A stretch of DNA of 64,000 bases from positions 16,847,513 through 16,911,512 of the forward strand of contig ML681996.1 of the NCBI GenBank assembly GCA_007922195.1, given 5' to 3'. The DNA comes from Podocnemis expansa (lineage: Eukaryota > Chordata > Testudines > Podocnemididae). This document shows positions 23,001 through 32,487 of the stretch, piece by piece. The translations under genes and the position numbers were made by a program. Within the stretch, counting starts at the first letter, position 1. Each line of letters starts with the position of its first letter. The notes beneath the pieces are model-generated. The model had not been told where the DNA came from. It did no database searches and was given only the letters and a program-made list of their open reading frames with translations.

Positions 23001-23529
23001 AAACCAGAACTCAGGAGATCAGAAGAGGAGTGTGTCTCAGAATCTTCATCTAGGAAAAGCCTGTGGGAGCCAGCACAGCTCAGAGAGTCAGCAGGGAAAG
23101 CCCCCAGCGGAGAGATGCAGTAAGTCCTGTCCCCCTGTGGGAGGTGCAACAGACCTCAAAGATGCCACCATTCCCAGGAAAACCTCTCCAGCACAGTACC
23201 CTTGTCAGTGCACTAAGTGTGGGAAACTCTTCAGCTGCAGCTCAAACCTTTTCCAGCACCAAAGAATTCACAGGGAGGAAAAGCCTTACAAGTGCACCCA
23301 GTGCAGGAAGAGCTTCAGTCACAAGTCAGCACTGACCAAGCACCAGGAGATGTACAGTGGGAAGTGCGTGTTTGAATGTACAGTGTGTGGTGACCATTTC
23401 ACACAGAGCTCTGGCCTCATCTGCCACCAGAAAATACACTCAAGGGAGAAACCCTATCAGTGCACACAGTGCAGTGAGCGCTTTTACACCATCCCTGAGT
23501 GGGCTTCCCACCAGCAACTGCACACATGA
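19446..23529 (+). CDS. SCAN domain and C2H2 zinc finger protein (three coding exons: 19446-20033, 20807-21017, 22889-23529)
   Basis: This is a probable DNA-binding transcription factor acting in the nucleus; SCAN domains dimerise and C2H2 fingers bind DNA. Exons of 588, 211 and 641 nt join in phases 0 and 1 to give 479 codons plus a stop. Intron 1 runs from GTGAGA to a CTTCCCCAG acceptor; intron 2 runs from GTAATA to a pyrimidine-rich acceptor ending CCTTCCAG. Residues about 32-98 resemble a retroviral capsid N-terminal half. Residues about 101-184 are SCAN, 185-373 are linker, and 374-478 hold four fingers. The ATG has a strong context (GACATGG) and an in-frame TAG lies 33 nt upstream at 19413. 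No KRAB domain is seen. Orthology to a named gene cannot be established, so no symbol is given. All three frames are intact. Confidence 0.88.
20441..20501. repeat. 27-base duplication in intron 1
   Basis: CACGATCCTGGGGTGGGCTT and the following TAGGTTC occur at 20441-20467 and again at 20475-20501, separated by TTGGCTC. A recent small tandem duplication. Confidence 0.9.
20807..21017 (+). CDS. Exon 2 (coding): linker
   Basis: Codes for residues 197-266 and the first base of codon 267, starting VTVCFKVAEVTSEKM and ending EDVQPIQKS. No domain is recognised; it is a low-complexity, Ser/Gln-containing linker as often found between SCAN and the fingers. The acceptor is CTCTTCCCCAG and the donor is AAAGTG/GTAATATG. 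Its phase-1 end pairs with the two bases CA that open exon 3 to make an alanine codon. Confidence 0.75.
21585..22149. mobile_element. Possible hAT-type element in intron 2
   Basis: The left end CAGTGGTTCTCGGGGTGG and the reverse-complemented right end CAGTGGTTCTCAACTTTTCC share 11 terminal bases. The flanks (ACTATGGG and AGCTATGG) agree only with a one-base shift, so the pairing of these ends is tentative. Confidence 0.4.
21884..21988. mobile_element. 105-bp hAT-type MITE in intron 2
   Basis: The ends CAGTGTTTTTCAATC and, from the right, CAGTGCTTCTCAACAAC are flanked by GTATAATG (21876-21883) and GTTTAATG (21989-21996), a 7 of 8 target duplication. Confidence 0.7.
22310..22414 (+). repeat. 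Ancient SINE/LINE-tail-like repeat
   Basis: Two CAGTGGGGCT blocks (GCACCCAGCACAGTGGGGCT and CTTCACACAGTGGGGCTT) match the same tail type as 24110-24290. Confidence 0.45.
22415..22592. mobile_element. 178-bp hAT-type MITE in intron 2
   Basis: The ends CAGTGATTTTTCAAAC and, from the right, TAGTGGTTTTCAAAC are flanked by ATGTAAAC (22407-22414) and ATATAAAC (22593-22600), a 7 of 8 target duplication. Confidence 0.75.
22889..23529 (+). CDS. Exon 3 (coding): linker and four C2H2 zinc fingers
   Basis: After an acidic, glutamate-rich start (ILIEDEEVIPHQE) and a Ser/Gln-rich linker come four fingers. Finger 1 (C374, C377, H390, H394) is complete. Finger 2 (C402, C405, H418) ends HQEMY, so its last zinc ligand is Tyr422. 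Fingers 3 (C430, C433, H446, H450) and 4 (C458, C461, H474, H478) are complete. The linkers REEKPYK and SREKPYQ are close to the classical TGEKP form, while the one after finger 2 (SGKCVFE) is not. The stop TGA follows directly after finger 4. Confidence 0.9.
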
Positions 23530-24109
23530 GACTCAGTAAGTAAACAGCAGACCTGGGAAGGAAAACCAGGCCCTCTGAATCCAGACTGGTGTCCTACCCC
23601 AGAGATAATTCTACCTTTCTGGTAGTCTCTGTTGGTCTGATCCGTCCAACAGATTCATAATTTCCAAAGCCAAAATGGACCTTTATGATAATGCTCTGAC
23701 TCTGGAACATCCCCAGAATAGTTATTAGATGTATGTGGATCACAGTGGCAAAATACGCTCTGAATTTCCCAAAGTAGAGCCACCGACAGTCCTTGCTCCA
23801 GAGATTAATGGACAGGATTAATGTCTAAAGAACATTTAAATTAACAATATTTCTTAAGGGGTTTTGCAGTCTTTCTTCATACTTCTCCCAAAAGACAAAC
23901 TCACAAAGCCAGAGATGGATTCAGTAGAGTAACAAATAACAGAACTCAGGATTGTTGGTGTCCAGTCTTTCATTCTAAGCTGTGAGCGCTGCCCCTTCCC
24001 TAGGCTACCTCTCCTTTGGTAATTTTAGAAATTGCAATTCACAACATGTGCAGCTCCACCTGTGGTAATACTAAAAGTTTCCAGATCTTAGCTGAGTGGG
24101 GCCCTTGAT
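23530..24109 (+). other. Probable 3' untranslated region
   Basis: Follows the stop codon with no further open frame of note. No strong AATAAA was seen close by; an AATAAA at about 24880 is a late candidate. Confidence 0.35.
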
Positions 24110-24290
24110 CTTCGATTACATGTGTCTGTGTCATGCTTGGCACAGTGGGGCCCTGATCTCATTTATGGTGCCTATGTGTTTCCATGGCACTCAGCACAAT
24201 GGGATACTAACCTCTGTTTCCCGATATCTCTGTAGTGCTGTGCAATGTTACTGTACTAGTTATTTTATTTCTGTGTAACACCCAGCACAA
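24110..24290 (+). repeat. Three degenerate tandem copies of a SINE/LINE-tail-like unit
   Basis: GGCACAGTGGGGCCCTGATC, CAGCACAATGGGATACTAAC and CCCAGCACAATTTGC follow each other at roughly 70-90 base spacing, each with a TGTTTCC/TGTAGTGCTGTG-like follow-up. Same family type as the repeats at 14946 and 22310. Confidence 0.5.
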
Positions 24291-24899
24291 TTTGCTAAGA
24301 ATTTACGAGGAAATTAATTTATTTATAACTTAAAATTGATTCAAAATTGGTTTAAAAATAGACATTTAGAATCTGTCAGTTGTCCCAAATCCTCTTAACT
24401 CAGACTGCATATAGTTGAAGTTAATTTAAAAAATAATGCTGCATTTTATGCAGCTGTCATATTCTAAGGTGTAATCCAGACCAGTAAGGGGTTGTGTCAC
24501 TGCTTGTCTTTCACCTCTGGGTGCCTTAAAATATTTTGCTGATCTAGCTCTCAGGCAGTCTGTAAGCATGTGGGTGGCACACTGTGTGTGTCTGTGCTTG
24601 ACAGTCCTGGTTCAGCAGCAATTGACCCCAGCAGCCTGTCTATCGCTTCTCTCTGGCTTCTGGCACCTGGGCTTCATCCTGCAAGGTGACCTCCTGTACA
24701 CTCTCAGTACTGAATTTCCCTAAAAGCTAGTACCCTGAAGTTTCCAGCTCTACCCTTGACCAGTCAGAGAAATGATAGGGTATGCTGCGGTGTTTAAAGA
24801 GACATTACCTTACAGCTTACTAACTTAACTGGCACAAATTCACCCTTCCCTTCAAACACAACATTGAGTGTGTAGTAAAAATAAATGAATTAATAATAG
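24291..24899. other. Unassigned sequence
   Basis: No gene or clear repeat recognised. Confidence 0.35.
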
Positions 24900-25334
24900 G
24901 ACGGAAAAACCCCATGCATTGAGACAGAAAAACCCCATGAACTGCTACAGGCTGGGGAACATTCAGCTAAGTAGCAGCAGTGTAGAAAAGGACCTGGGGG
25001 TCATGGTGGATGGGAAGCTAGATATGAGTCAGCAGTGTGCTCTTGCTGCCAAAAAGGCCAATGGCATATTGGGCTGCATCAAAAGAAGTATTACCAGCAG
25101 ATCAAGGGATGTGATCATTCCCCTCTATTCTGCACTGGTGAGGCCACATCTAGAATACTGTGTTCGGTTTTGGGCTCCCCACTACAAAAAGGACAGGGAC
25201 ATGCTAGAGAGAGTCCAGCGGAGGGCAACCAAAATGATTAAAGGGCTGGAGCACAAGCCCTATGAGGAAAGACTGAAAGCATTAGGCTTATTTAGTCTGC
25301 AGAAGAGAAGATTGAGGGGGGATTTGATAGCAAC

Positions 25335-26844
25335 TGTCAGCGGAGGTGGCAGCCATGATGGCCACCCTGCCCCACACGTAGCCCCCTGGATTATGCTCCT
25401 TGATGGGTCTCCATCTCCGGGCCATCCAGCACAAGGGGAAAGAGTGTTAAGTATCAATCTCCCCTGATGGCTCTCAATCTCCTGTGTGAGTTTCTTCCTC
25501 CCTAGCTTTGTGTCAACAAGGAGGGGGGTGAGTTCCTATCCCCCCTGAACAGTTTCTCGGCACCCCCGTCACCACGAAGGAGGGGTCATTGTCTGGGGTC
25601 CCAGTTTTATCATTGGTCCTGACCGGGATCCCACTCCTAATTGGCTATTTTTACTCTGGCTGGGCAAAATTCTATTAGAACCCCCTATCTCAGCTAGCTT
25701 GTTGTTCTCCCACCCTCGGATGCTAAAGGGCACGTCGCGACCCAGTCGGACTGATCCCCCGACTGAGACAGGGAGTACCCACCCCCGAGACCCTCCTTTT
25801 TTTGGGGGGTGTACACGGATTGCAGGCCGAACGATTAAGTGCTGAGATGCTGCAGCTGGTCTGCCTCCTCGCTTTGGGTTCTACTGCGGTCCTGGGACAG
25901 GTATTATAAATCGATATAGGCCTCCTACCTTCTCTTAATCATTCTACTTGGTACCATTTATATATAGTCTGTGATTGTAGCTTCTTCACCTGAGTTTTGC
26001 ATAGTTTGTGTAGTTGTTATTATTGTCTCTGTATCCTGCATAATCTTTTTATGGTATAGTTGTTTAAGGTCTAGCATAGTTTTGTGTTGTTACTTTGCCA
26101 GGTGTTTTGTTAGTCATTTGTATTTTGCATCCTTCTTACTGTATAATTGTTCGTTACTCTGCTTCTGCTCTAACCTGCTGGCCCCAAACTTCCCCAGTGT
26201 ACATGGGGGGAGTGTGGGGGTTTATTTTTCTCTCATCTGACTTTTTTTCCATTCTGCCGCCCACCCTTCTTGGCTAGCAAGGAGGAATGGCTTCCAGCCA
26301 TTGGTAAATATGCGTCGGGTGGGCTGGTCAGTGCCTATACCGATGTTGAGGCAGTAAAAGGCCAGAAAAGTCCTTAACTTATTATGGCCACCCTCTTGTA
26401 GGTCATTAATTCATACTGTTATTTAACTATAAGTACTTTTGTAGGTTGTAAGTGTTTTGCATAGACTCTCATACTTTATCCTGTTGTTTGGCTGGAGGTG
26501 TTTTACAGGTGCTTTATATAGACTCTTGCTTCACACTGTTACTTGGTTATAAGTGCTGTGCATAGGTTTTTAGCTTTATATTGTCATTTAGTTATAAGTG
26601 TTCATTTAGATTTTGCTTTATGCTATTAGTTGGTTATAAGTGTCCTATATAGATTTTTGCTTCATATTGTTAGTTGATTACAAGTGGTTTTGCATAGATC
26701 TCCTTGTTTTACACTGTTAAGGGGTTGAAGGTGTTTAAGGTGTCACTATAAAAGTAGTTTTTTTTGTTTACTTGAACTGGTGTCTGTCTCATTGGTGGGT
26801 GTCGCTGGTCCATCCCAGTCACATCGCGAACCCAGGGTTCAACA
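25335..26844 (+). mobile_element. Solo LTR (1510 bp) inserted in CR1, 5-bp TSD
   Basis: The insertion starts TGTCAGCGG and ends GGTTCAACA, that is TG...CA. It is flanked by GCAAC at 25330-25334 and 26845-26849. Removing it together with one GCAAC restores the CR1 sequence as seen in the copy at 57905-60046. A TATAAAA at about 26748 followed by roughly 95 bases to the end suggests + orientation, with U3 upstream and a short R-U5. No gag, pol or env is left, as expected when an endogenous retrovirus recombines between its two LTRs. The retroviral class is not determined. Confidence 0.88.
26400..26722 (+). repeat. Degenerate tandem array in the LTR (unit about 43-58 bp)
   Basis: Units resemble CATAGACTCTTGCTTCACAC then TGTTACTTGGTTATAAGTGC. 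At least five copies follow one another with substitutions. The array lies just upstream of the TATA-like box, where LTR enhancers sit. Confidence 0.8.
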
Positions 26845-27180
26845 GCAACCTTCAACTACTTGAAGGGATGCTCTAAGGAAGATGGAGCTCGACTGTTCTC
26901 GGTAGTAACAGAGGACAGAACGAGGAGCAATGGTCTCAAGTTGCGGTTAGGGAGGTCAAAGCTAGATATTAGAAAAAACTTTTTTACTAGGAGAGTGGTG
27001 AAGCATTGGAATGAGCTGCTGAGGGAGGTGGTGAAATCTCCATCCTTGGAGGCGTTTAAGGCCCGTCTGGACAAAACCATGATTGGGATGGTTTAGTGGG
27101 AGTGGTCCTGCCTCTGGCAGAGGGTTGGACTAGATGACCTATGAGGTCCCTTCCAACCCTATGGTTCTGTGATTCTATGA

Positions 27181-27748
27181 CATAGTGCCAAGTAAATGTA
27201 GTAAAGTTGAAAATGGATACAAGCAAATAAAAGTGAAAACACATCTAGAACTCAATCTAGCTAGGTATAAGCTTTTTTCAAGATAGCTTCTCTTCAAGCT
27301 TTCTGCTTTCCAGCCATGGCTCACTTTCCCTCAGGACTTTGCACTTAAATACAGGATGCTGGCATTCCTTGTCTTTCTAGGTTAAAGTTCTTTGCCTGTG
27401 AAGGTTACTGATCTGTAGAGCTTCCAGAGATTTCAGCTTCCCATTGGTTGAAAGACCCAGCTTTCACAAGCTCTATTCCCTTGTGTTTGTCTAATGATGG
27501 ATGCGATAGATGGCTTCTGTCTTGGCTTGTATCTTCCAAAATTAAATAACATTGTTTTGAGAGGCAGGATGCCCTCATTCAGTTTTTCTCTTCCAGTGGG
27601 CTTCCTACCCTGTGCGTGTAAATGGAACTTCCATTGTTTTGATTCCACTGTGCTTAGTTTACATAGGAGACAGGCAAATACCTGTGATATTCCCTTCTGT
27701 CTATGACAGACCTGTTTCTTCTTTTGTTAGACACAGTCTGTAAAGCAG
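27181..27748. other. Unassigned sequence
   Basis: No gene or repeat recognised. Confidence 0.35.
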
Positions 27749-28110
27749 GAGTCAGCAACTTAGGCACATGTACCAAAGACGCATGCAGGTTAAGTTTGAG
27801 TGGCACACTGCACTGCTCCCAGCTCCGAGCAGGGATGTGCAGTAGGTGTCAGCAGCTACTCCCTCCTTCTGGCCCTCGCCCTCTCCCTCTCCCATGTGGG
27901 CCAGAGCCAGTGCAAGTGCACAAGTAGGTGGAGAAGGCTGCCTGGCCATTGTGTGCATCTGGTCTGTGTGGCAGAGGAGAGTATGGGTTGGTGTGCCACT
28001 GGCTCTACACACGCAGGCACCCACCCACCCATGGTGTTTTTGCTGAATGTAGCACATGGGAGAGGGTGGGGGAAGGGAAGGAAGGACTTGGCATGCATTT
28101 TTTCACCGCA
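27749..28110 (+). mobile_element. Possible truncated hAT-type element
   Basis: Begins CAGGAGTCAGCAACTTAGGC, matching the common hAT start CAGGGGTCRGCAAC, followed by GTGGCACACTGCACTGCTCC. No right terminus or target duplication was found, so the end is a guess. Confidence 0.4.
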
Positions 28111-28980
28111 ATGGAAAAATACTGATATGATTTTAATTGATCTGATTGTGTTAATCTTACCATAAGATGTCCAGGTTTGGGCTTTCTACACAGGCCAGTG
28201 AATAAAGACTGAATTAAATAAAACCAAATAAGAATAAGTATCAACTGTGTCCTTGCAGTGAGTAGAAAACTTCCTGCCCCTCACCATGGTTGACAATAAT
28301 ATGATCTTCTTCCTTGGCAGGCCTTTAGCTTCTCTGCTAGGTGGAGGCAAGGAACCACAAGCCTGGACACTCAATCTACATGAGAAAAGGAAAACAATCA
28401 GGAATGAAATACAGCAGGAAACTTTGTCTAAGGTGGACCACAACTGCAATTCCAGAGACGGAGAGTAGAGTTGGTTACAGAGGGTGAAAGAACCACCCCA
28501 ATGTGAGATCAGAACTGCTGCTCAGTTCTTGGAGCAGGACTGGAGGAAGCAGCAGAAGTAACTTTTGGAGATGTTGCCCACTCTCACCAAATTCCAGCCT
28601 CCACTGCCAGCTGAAACTCCAGCTACTGCTCAAGATCCTTGTTCTGAGACCCCACCATGGTATCATGTCCTGAAGCCTCTGCACCAGTGGACGATAGGAT
28701 TGGCTGGCCATGACCCAAGCCAACATGGAACAATTAAAGGCACGCTGTGAAAGCACACAGGGGATTTATGGTTCCACTGCCAATAGGACTGTAGTGGTGA
28801 CATTGTATATAGTTTGGCAGTTTTGCACCTTCTTTCTTCAATTGCAATTTGTCTCCTGCTGGAAGCTGTGGTTGCATATAAGGGTTTTTCAATTATTTAA
28901 ATACATATTTCAAATAAAGCATTTTGTCTGCAAACAAGAGCTATTCCTGAGGTTACATGGACAAGTTTTATTAATTTCAG
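28111..28980. other. Unassigned sequence
   Basis: Open frames at 28475-28756 show no recognised domain. It may be the 5' part of the Harbinger-like element that follows. Confidence 0.3.
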
Positions 28981-28989
28981 AATTTGTGG

Positions 28990-29720
28990 GATAACTTCAT
29001 TCCAAAATTGTGGGATAACTTCATTCCCTTTCATCTCTAGCATCTTGCAAACCCATCATGTTGGCACACAAGGCATCCTGTTTCTCTTGCATGGAGGGAT
29101 CCTTCCCTTGTAATGATGGATGCTGACAGTACATTCAACTGCCATCCTCCAGCAACAGAGCATGTTATTCAACTTTCTTTTGCCAGAACCTCTGAAGTCA
29201 GGCTTCAGTTTTTTAAGCCATGGCACCTAGGGCACATGGGCCCACTAGAATAACAGTGGGGAAGAGAGACTCCACTCTGTAATAACCTGATCTGAAGGAA
29301 ATAAGAACCTGCTGGTCCGTGAAGGTAAAGTCCTGATTTCAATGGTATCATGCACTCAGTTCAGGCTGCTGTCCATGAACTTGCTTCTGAGGTCCATCCA
29401 GACTTGTATAATGGAGTAGTACCCTTTGCTTTTTATGTATGCTTATGCACCTTGTGGAGGAAAAAGTATAGGTACATGAATCCCACTGATAGCCAAAGGT
29501 AATTTGGGAATCTGCAGCAATGGCTGCCTTCTATAGGACAGATACTGACACCAAAATGTTCACTGACATCTTGTAGTTCATGTGCCTGAATCCAGAAATA
29601 GCAGCAAAACTGCAAACAGAAAAAGTCTTCCACTAGTGCTGGCTCCATGGAGCGTGCAAACCAGAAATTGATCACTTGGCTTGGCTAAGTGTACTTCCAG
29701 TTAAGTGCTTCAGGGTGGAC
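28990..29720 (-). pseudogene. PIF/Harbinger-type transposase relic
   Basis: Minus-strand reading gives FPKL-like IPKLPLAISGIHVPILFPPQ followed by AYIKSKGYYSIIQVWMDLRS, KFMDSSL, a stop, then VHDT. This is the layout of the DDE_Tnp_4 domain of PIF/Harbinger transposases (AIDGTHIPI...YINRKGYYS...D...F.D...VHD). The first catalytic Asp (in the IDG motif) has become Ser, and stop codons interrupt the frame, so it is inactive. The C-terminal part is only weakly visible toward 29000. Such transposases act with a second Myb-like protein, which is not seen here. Confidence 0.6.
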
Positions 29721-30658
29721 AGCCAAATTCTACAAATTCTATGACTCATATGGACTCTGAGCCACTCCCCCAAAAGCCACAGTATGTGACGCTGTCATCA
29801 CACTACAGTTATGGCCATGCCAGCATGAGTATGAGGCATACTTGACAATGTGCTGTGGCTTGTCAAAGGCAAGCTGAGGAGAACAGGTTTATAAGTGGTC
29901 ACATGGAGCTGAGGTTACTATGGAGTATAGGCATACCCAGAAACGCTGGGACTCCGGGAAGTGGCCTTTCCAACCTTCCTTGCACATACTAGTCTTCCAA
30001 ACTAACAGGTAAATGGTAAATTAAGGGCCATGTTCAGCAGTCTGCACTAGCTGCTTTGCATTGATTTGCTGGGCTGCTGACTCTATGCCTACTAGCTATA
30101 ACTGATTTACAGTTGATACAGCACATCTTAAAGTCATTTAAAAATGTCTCTCAGTAGCACTCACTGGGCTGCTTATTAATTTTTAAGAATCTTGATTTGA
30201 TCAAAACTAAGGAACTTCCCAGACAAAGCCAAACAACCCCACCATGTAACAGGGGAGTTAAGACAGAGAAGTTGTATGAGAATAATAAAAATTACAGGCT
30301 TGCTATAATTTTTTTTTTTAATATAAAGCCAGGAAATAACTTGCACAGCAGACAGATTTAGAGGACAATTAGAGTTATTATTAAAGTGCTTTAGTGTCTG
30401 TGGGTCCCAGTTAAATGAAACTGATCAGCAGCAGTGGGACGTAGGGGACCAAGACCCAATGGGGGGACTAAGCCTCACACACGGTGCAGCTTGGCAAAGA
30501 TGGTGCTGTCCATGAGCATCCTGGGAGTGCCAGTCCTGGTCAAGGGGGAAGCCTAGGCTAGCCATACTGTGCCTGCTCTGTATCCCTTAATGACGTGCTT
30601 AGTCCTCTTACACAGGATCTGACTCCCTCCCCACCCAAAAAAATCGATTGGGCACCAG
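29721..30658. other. Unassigned sequence
   Basis: No gene or clear repeat recognised. Confidence 0.35.
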
Positions 30659-30972
30659 GGCTATGTCTACACATACAATTTTAGTTTGGACTTGCTAGTC
30701 TGCACTAACCTTGGGCTAATTTGAACTAACGGTGACTTTTTAGTTTGGACTAACCATGTATTTTAGTTCAAACTAAAGTTTTAGTTTGAACTAGAACACG
30801 TGGCTAGTTTGAACTAATGGCTTAGTTCAAACTTTTTAAGTTTGAACTAGCCATTACTTCAAGTCTTGCCCTTGCTTAGTTTGAACAAAAGTTTGAACTA
30901 AGCATGGAAGTCCAAACTAACCACTAGCTCTTACTAGTTGGGACTAAGCTTTCCCTAGTGTGGTCATGGGCC
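30659..30972. mobile_element. Palindrome-rich MITE A
   Basis: The ends are GGCTATGTCTACACATAC and, from the right, GGCCCATGACCACACTAGGG. The interior is built from AGTTTGAACTA and TTAGTTCAAACTA in both orientations, so it can fold back on itself in many registers. No target duplication is evident. It shares end sequence with MITEs at 43935, 49368 and 56207. Confidence 0.65.
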
Positions 30973-31199
30973 AAATTAGATGTAATAGATTTGGGGCAAC
31001 CCCCCCCCCCAACAGTGATGCTAACAATGGTCCTTGTATGGACGCCAGACACGGGCACACAGGCAACCCATGTGCCAGAACTGGAAATGTTTGTGGTAGT
31101 ATGATGGGTCTCCTTCTTCTGCAGCCTGAGGTGGGGTATTACTGAGCCTTCTGGTCTCCCCTTCACCTGGTGAGGCTGATGTCAAGCCACAGAACTCCA

Positions 31200-32487
31200 A
31201 CAGGCACTGGGCTTGCCCAGACATTTATAGGCCAGGAAACACCCAGCTAGGTTACAGAAATGCTTTTCTACTTTCTAAGCAGCAATGGGTACAGGTAACA
31301 GCCAATTTGCTGACCTCTCAAACCTGGCACTACAAAAGTGTAGAGTCTTGGAATGAATAGAGGGCCATCTGATGCAAGTTCATTAATTAGTCCACCCTCT
31401 CTCTAATTGGGTAGGATATACACTAGCACAGTGATTCCCAACCTGTGGTCCAGGGACCCCCAGGGGTCCATGGACATGTTGCAGGGGGTCCACAGAGCCT
31501 CCCCCTACTGGGACTGCAATCCAGCTACAGCGCTGATGTTCCCCGACAGGGCTGCCTCTCCCTGCCCATTGCCAGATCTTGGCAGGGGAATGGGGCTCCC
31601 GAGCAGGGGCAAGGCAGGGGGCCATAGGTGCTGTGGCTTGTCTCCCCAGCAGCCTGGGTAATGGTGGTGGCAGCACTGCTCGCTAGCTGTCCCAGTGGTG
31701 TGGGCCAGATTATAAAATCAGCCACAAAGTTTTTTTGTTAAAAAGGGGTCCCCAGCCTGAGAAAGGTTGAGAACCACTGCACTAGCATTTGTTATCTAAG
31801 TGAACATTTCCCAAATACTTCAAGACACATTATTTTAAGTAACAAAAACCAGATTTATTAACTACAATAAAATAGATTTTAAGTGAATATAAATGGTTAA
31901 CTTAAAGAATCAAAGAAATAAAAATCAATTTGGAGTCTAAACCACTTTAACATGAACAGGATTTGAATTAGCAATATTTCATCCTGTAAGCAGGCTTATT
32001 GATTCCAAGTCCTTTGTCTTGTAGATGGTCCTTCAGATATTGAGCTGTGAGGAAGTGAAGACAAGTGATAATGTCTCTCCCCCTCTTTTATAGCTTCTTC
32101 TACTTTGCAGGAAAGGTTTATGCATGTGACTTGGGGGGGCCATCCCCTTTGGGCTAGCAGTGTTCCAGTATGTGTGTGCTTCCCCTTTGAAGCCTCTAGG
32201 GATGGCTACTGGAGGGGTAGATTCCCTTTAATGGCCCATAAGCACATTTGGCTACTCCACTATCATATCTAAAAAAACGGGATTGGGTGTTTCCTAACAC
32301 ATCTTTTCAGCAAAACATCATAATTTAACATGCTGTGGGAGCACAATACAGTACACAGACAAAAGCTATCAGGATATTAATATTCAACAGACTAAGAGTT
32401 TTTAAATGATACCCCAGAAGACATACTTTGCATAAAACATACCATATGAAGATTTCAGGGTGCAGTTCTAAGACACAGAGCGTCACA
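31200..32487 (-). mobile_element. LTR-like repeat, interrupted by a hAT element
   Basis: On the minus strand it starts TGTGACGCTCTGTGTCTTAG at 32487. It shares the ATGATACC...CATACTTTGCATAAA and ACCAGATTTATTAACTAC blocks with 7240-7990. An ATAAA-type signal lies within the second block. The left limit is approximate. The 351-bp hAT element at 31429-31779 splits it. Confidence 0.55.
31429..31779. mobile_element. hAT-type element (351 bp) with exact 8-bp TSD
   Basis: CACTAGCA flanks it at 31421-31428 and 31780-31787. The ends CAGTGATTCCCAACCT and, from the right, CAGTGGTTCTCAACCT differ at two positions. Sequence near both ends (GGTCCAGGGACCCCCAGGGG, GGGGTCCCCAGCCTGAG) is also inverted-repeat-like. 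Confidence 0.9.

Larger units (their letters stand above)
24900..27180 (+). mobile_element. 5'-truncated CR1 LINE, interrupted by a solo LTR
   Basis: Two segments (24900-25334 and 26845-27180) read continuously as the C-terminal part of CR1 ORF2. Motifs are [40 protein letters not shown] and [14 protein letters not shown] before the break, and [32 protein letters not shown] after it, then the stop at 27094-27096. The 3' end is the CR1 signature TTCCAACCCTATGGTTCTGT then GATTCTATGA. It is very close in sequence to the CR1 at 57905-60046. Only the last third of ORF2 is present, so it cannot move on its own. A short duplication around AAAAACCCCATG at 24905-24940 marks its 5' end. Confidence 0.9.

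Noticed and set aside
24919..25467. 182-codon open frame as a host gene
   Set aside because: It is CR1 ORF2 that runs on into the inserted LTR; the last part is LTR-derived.
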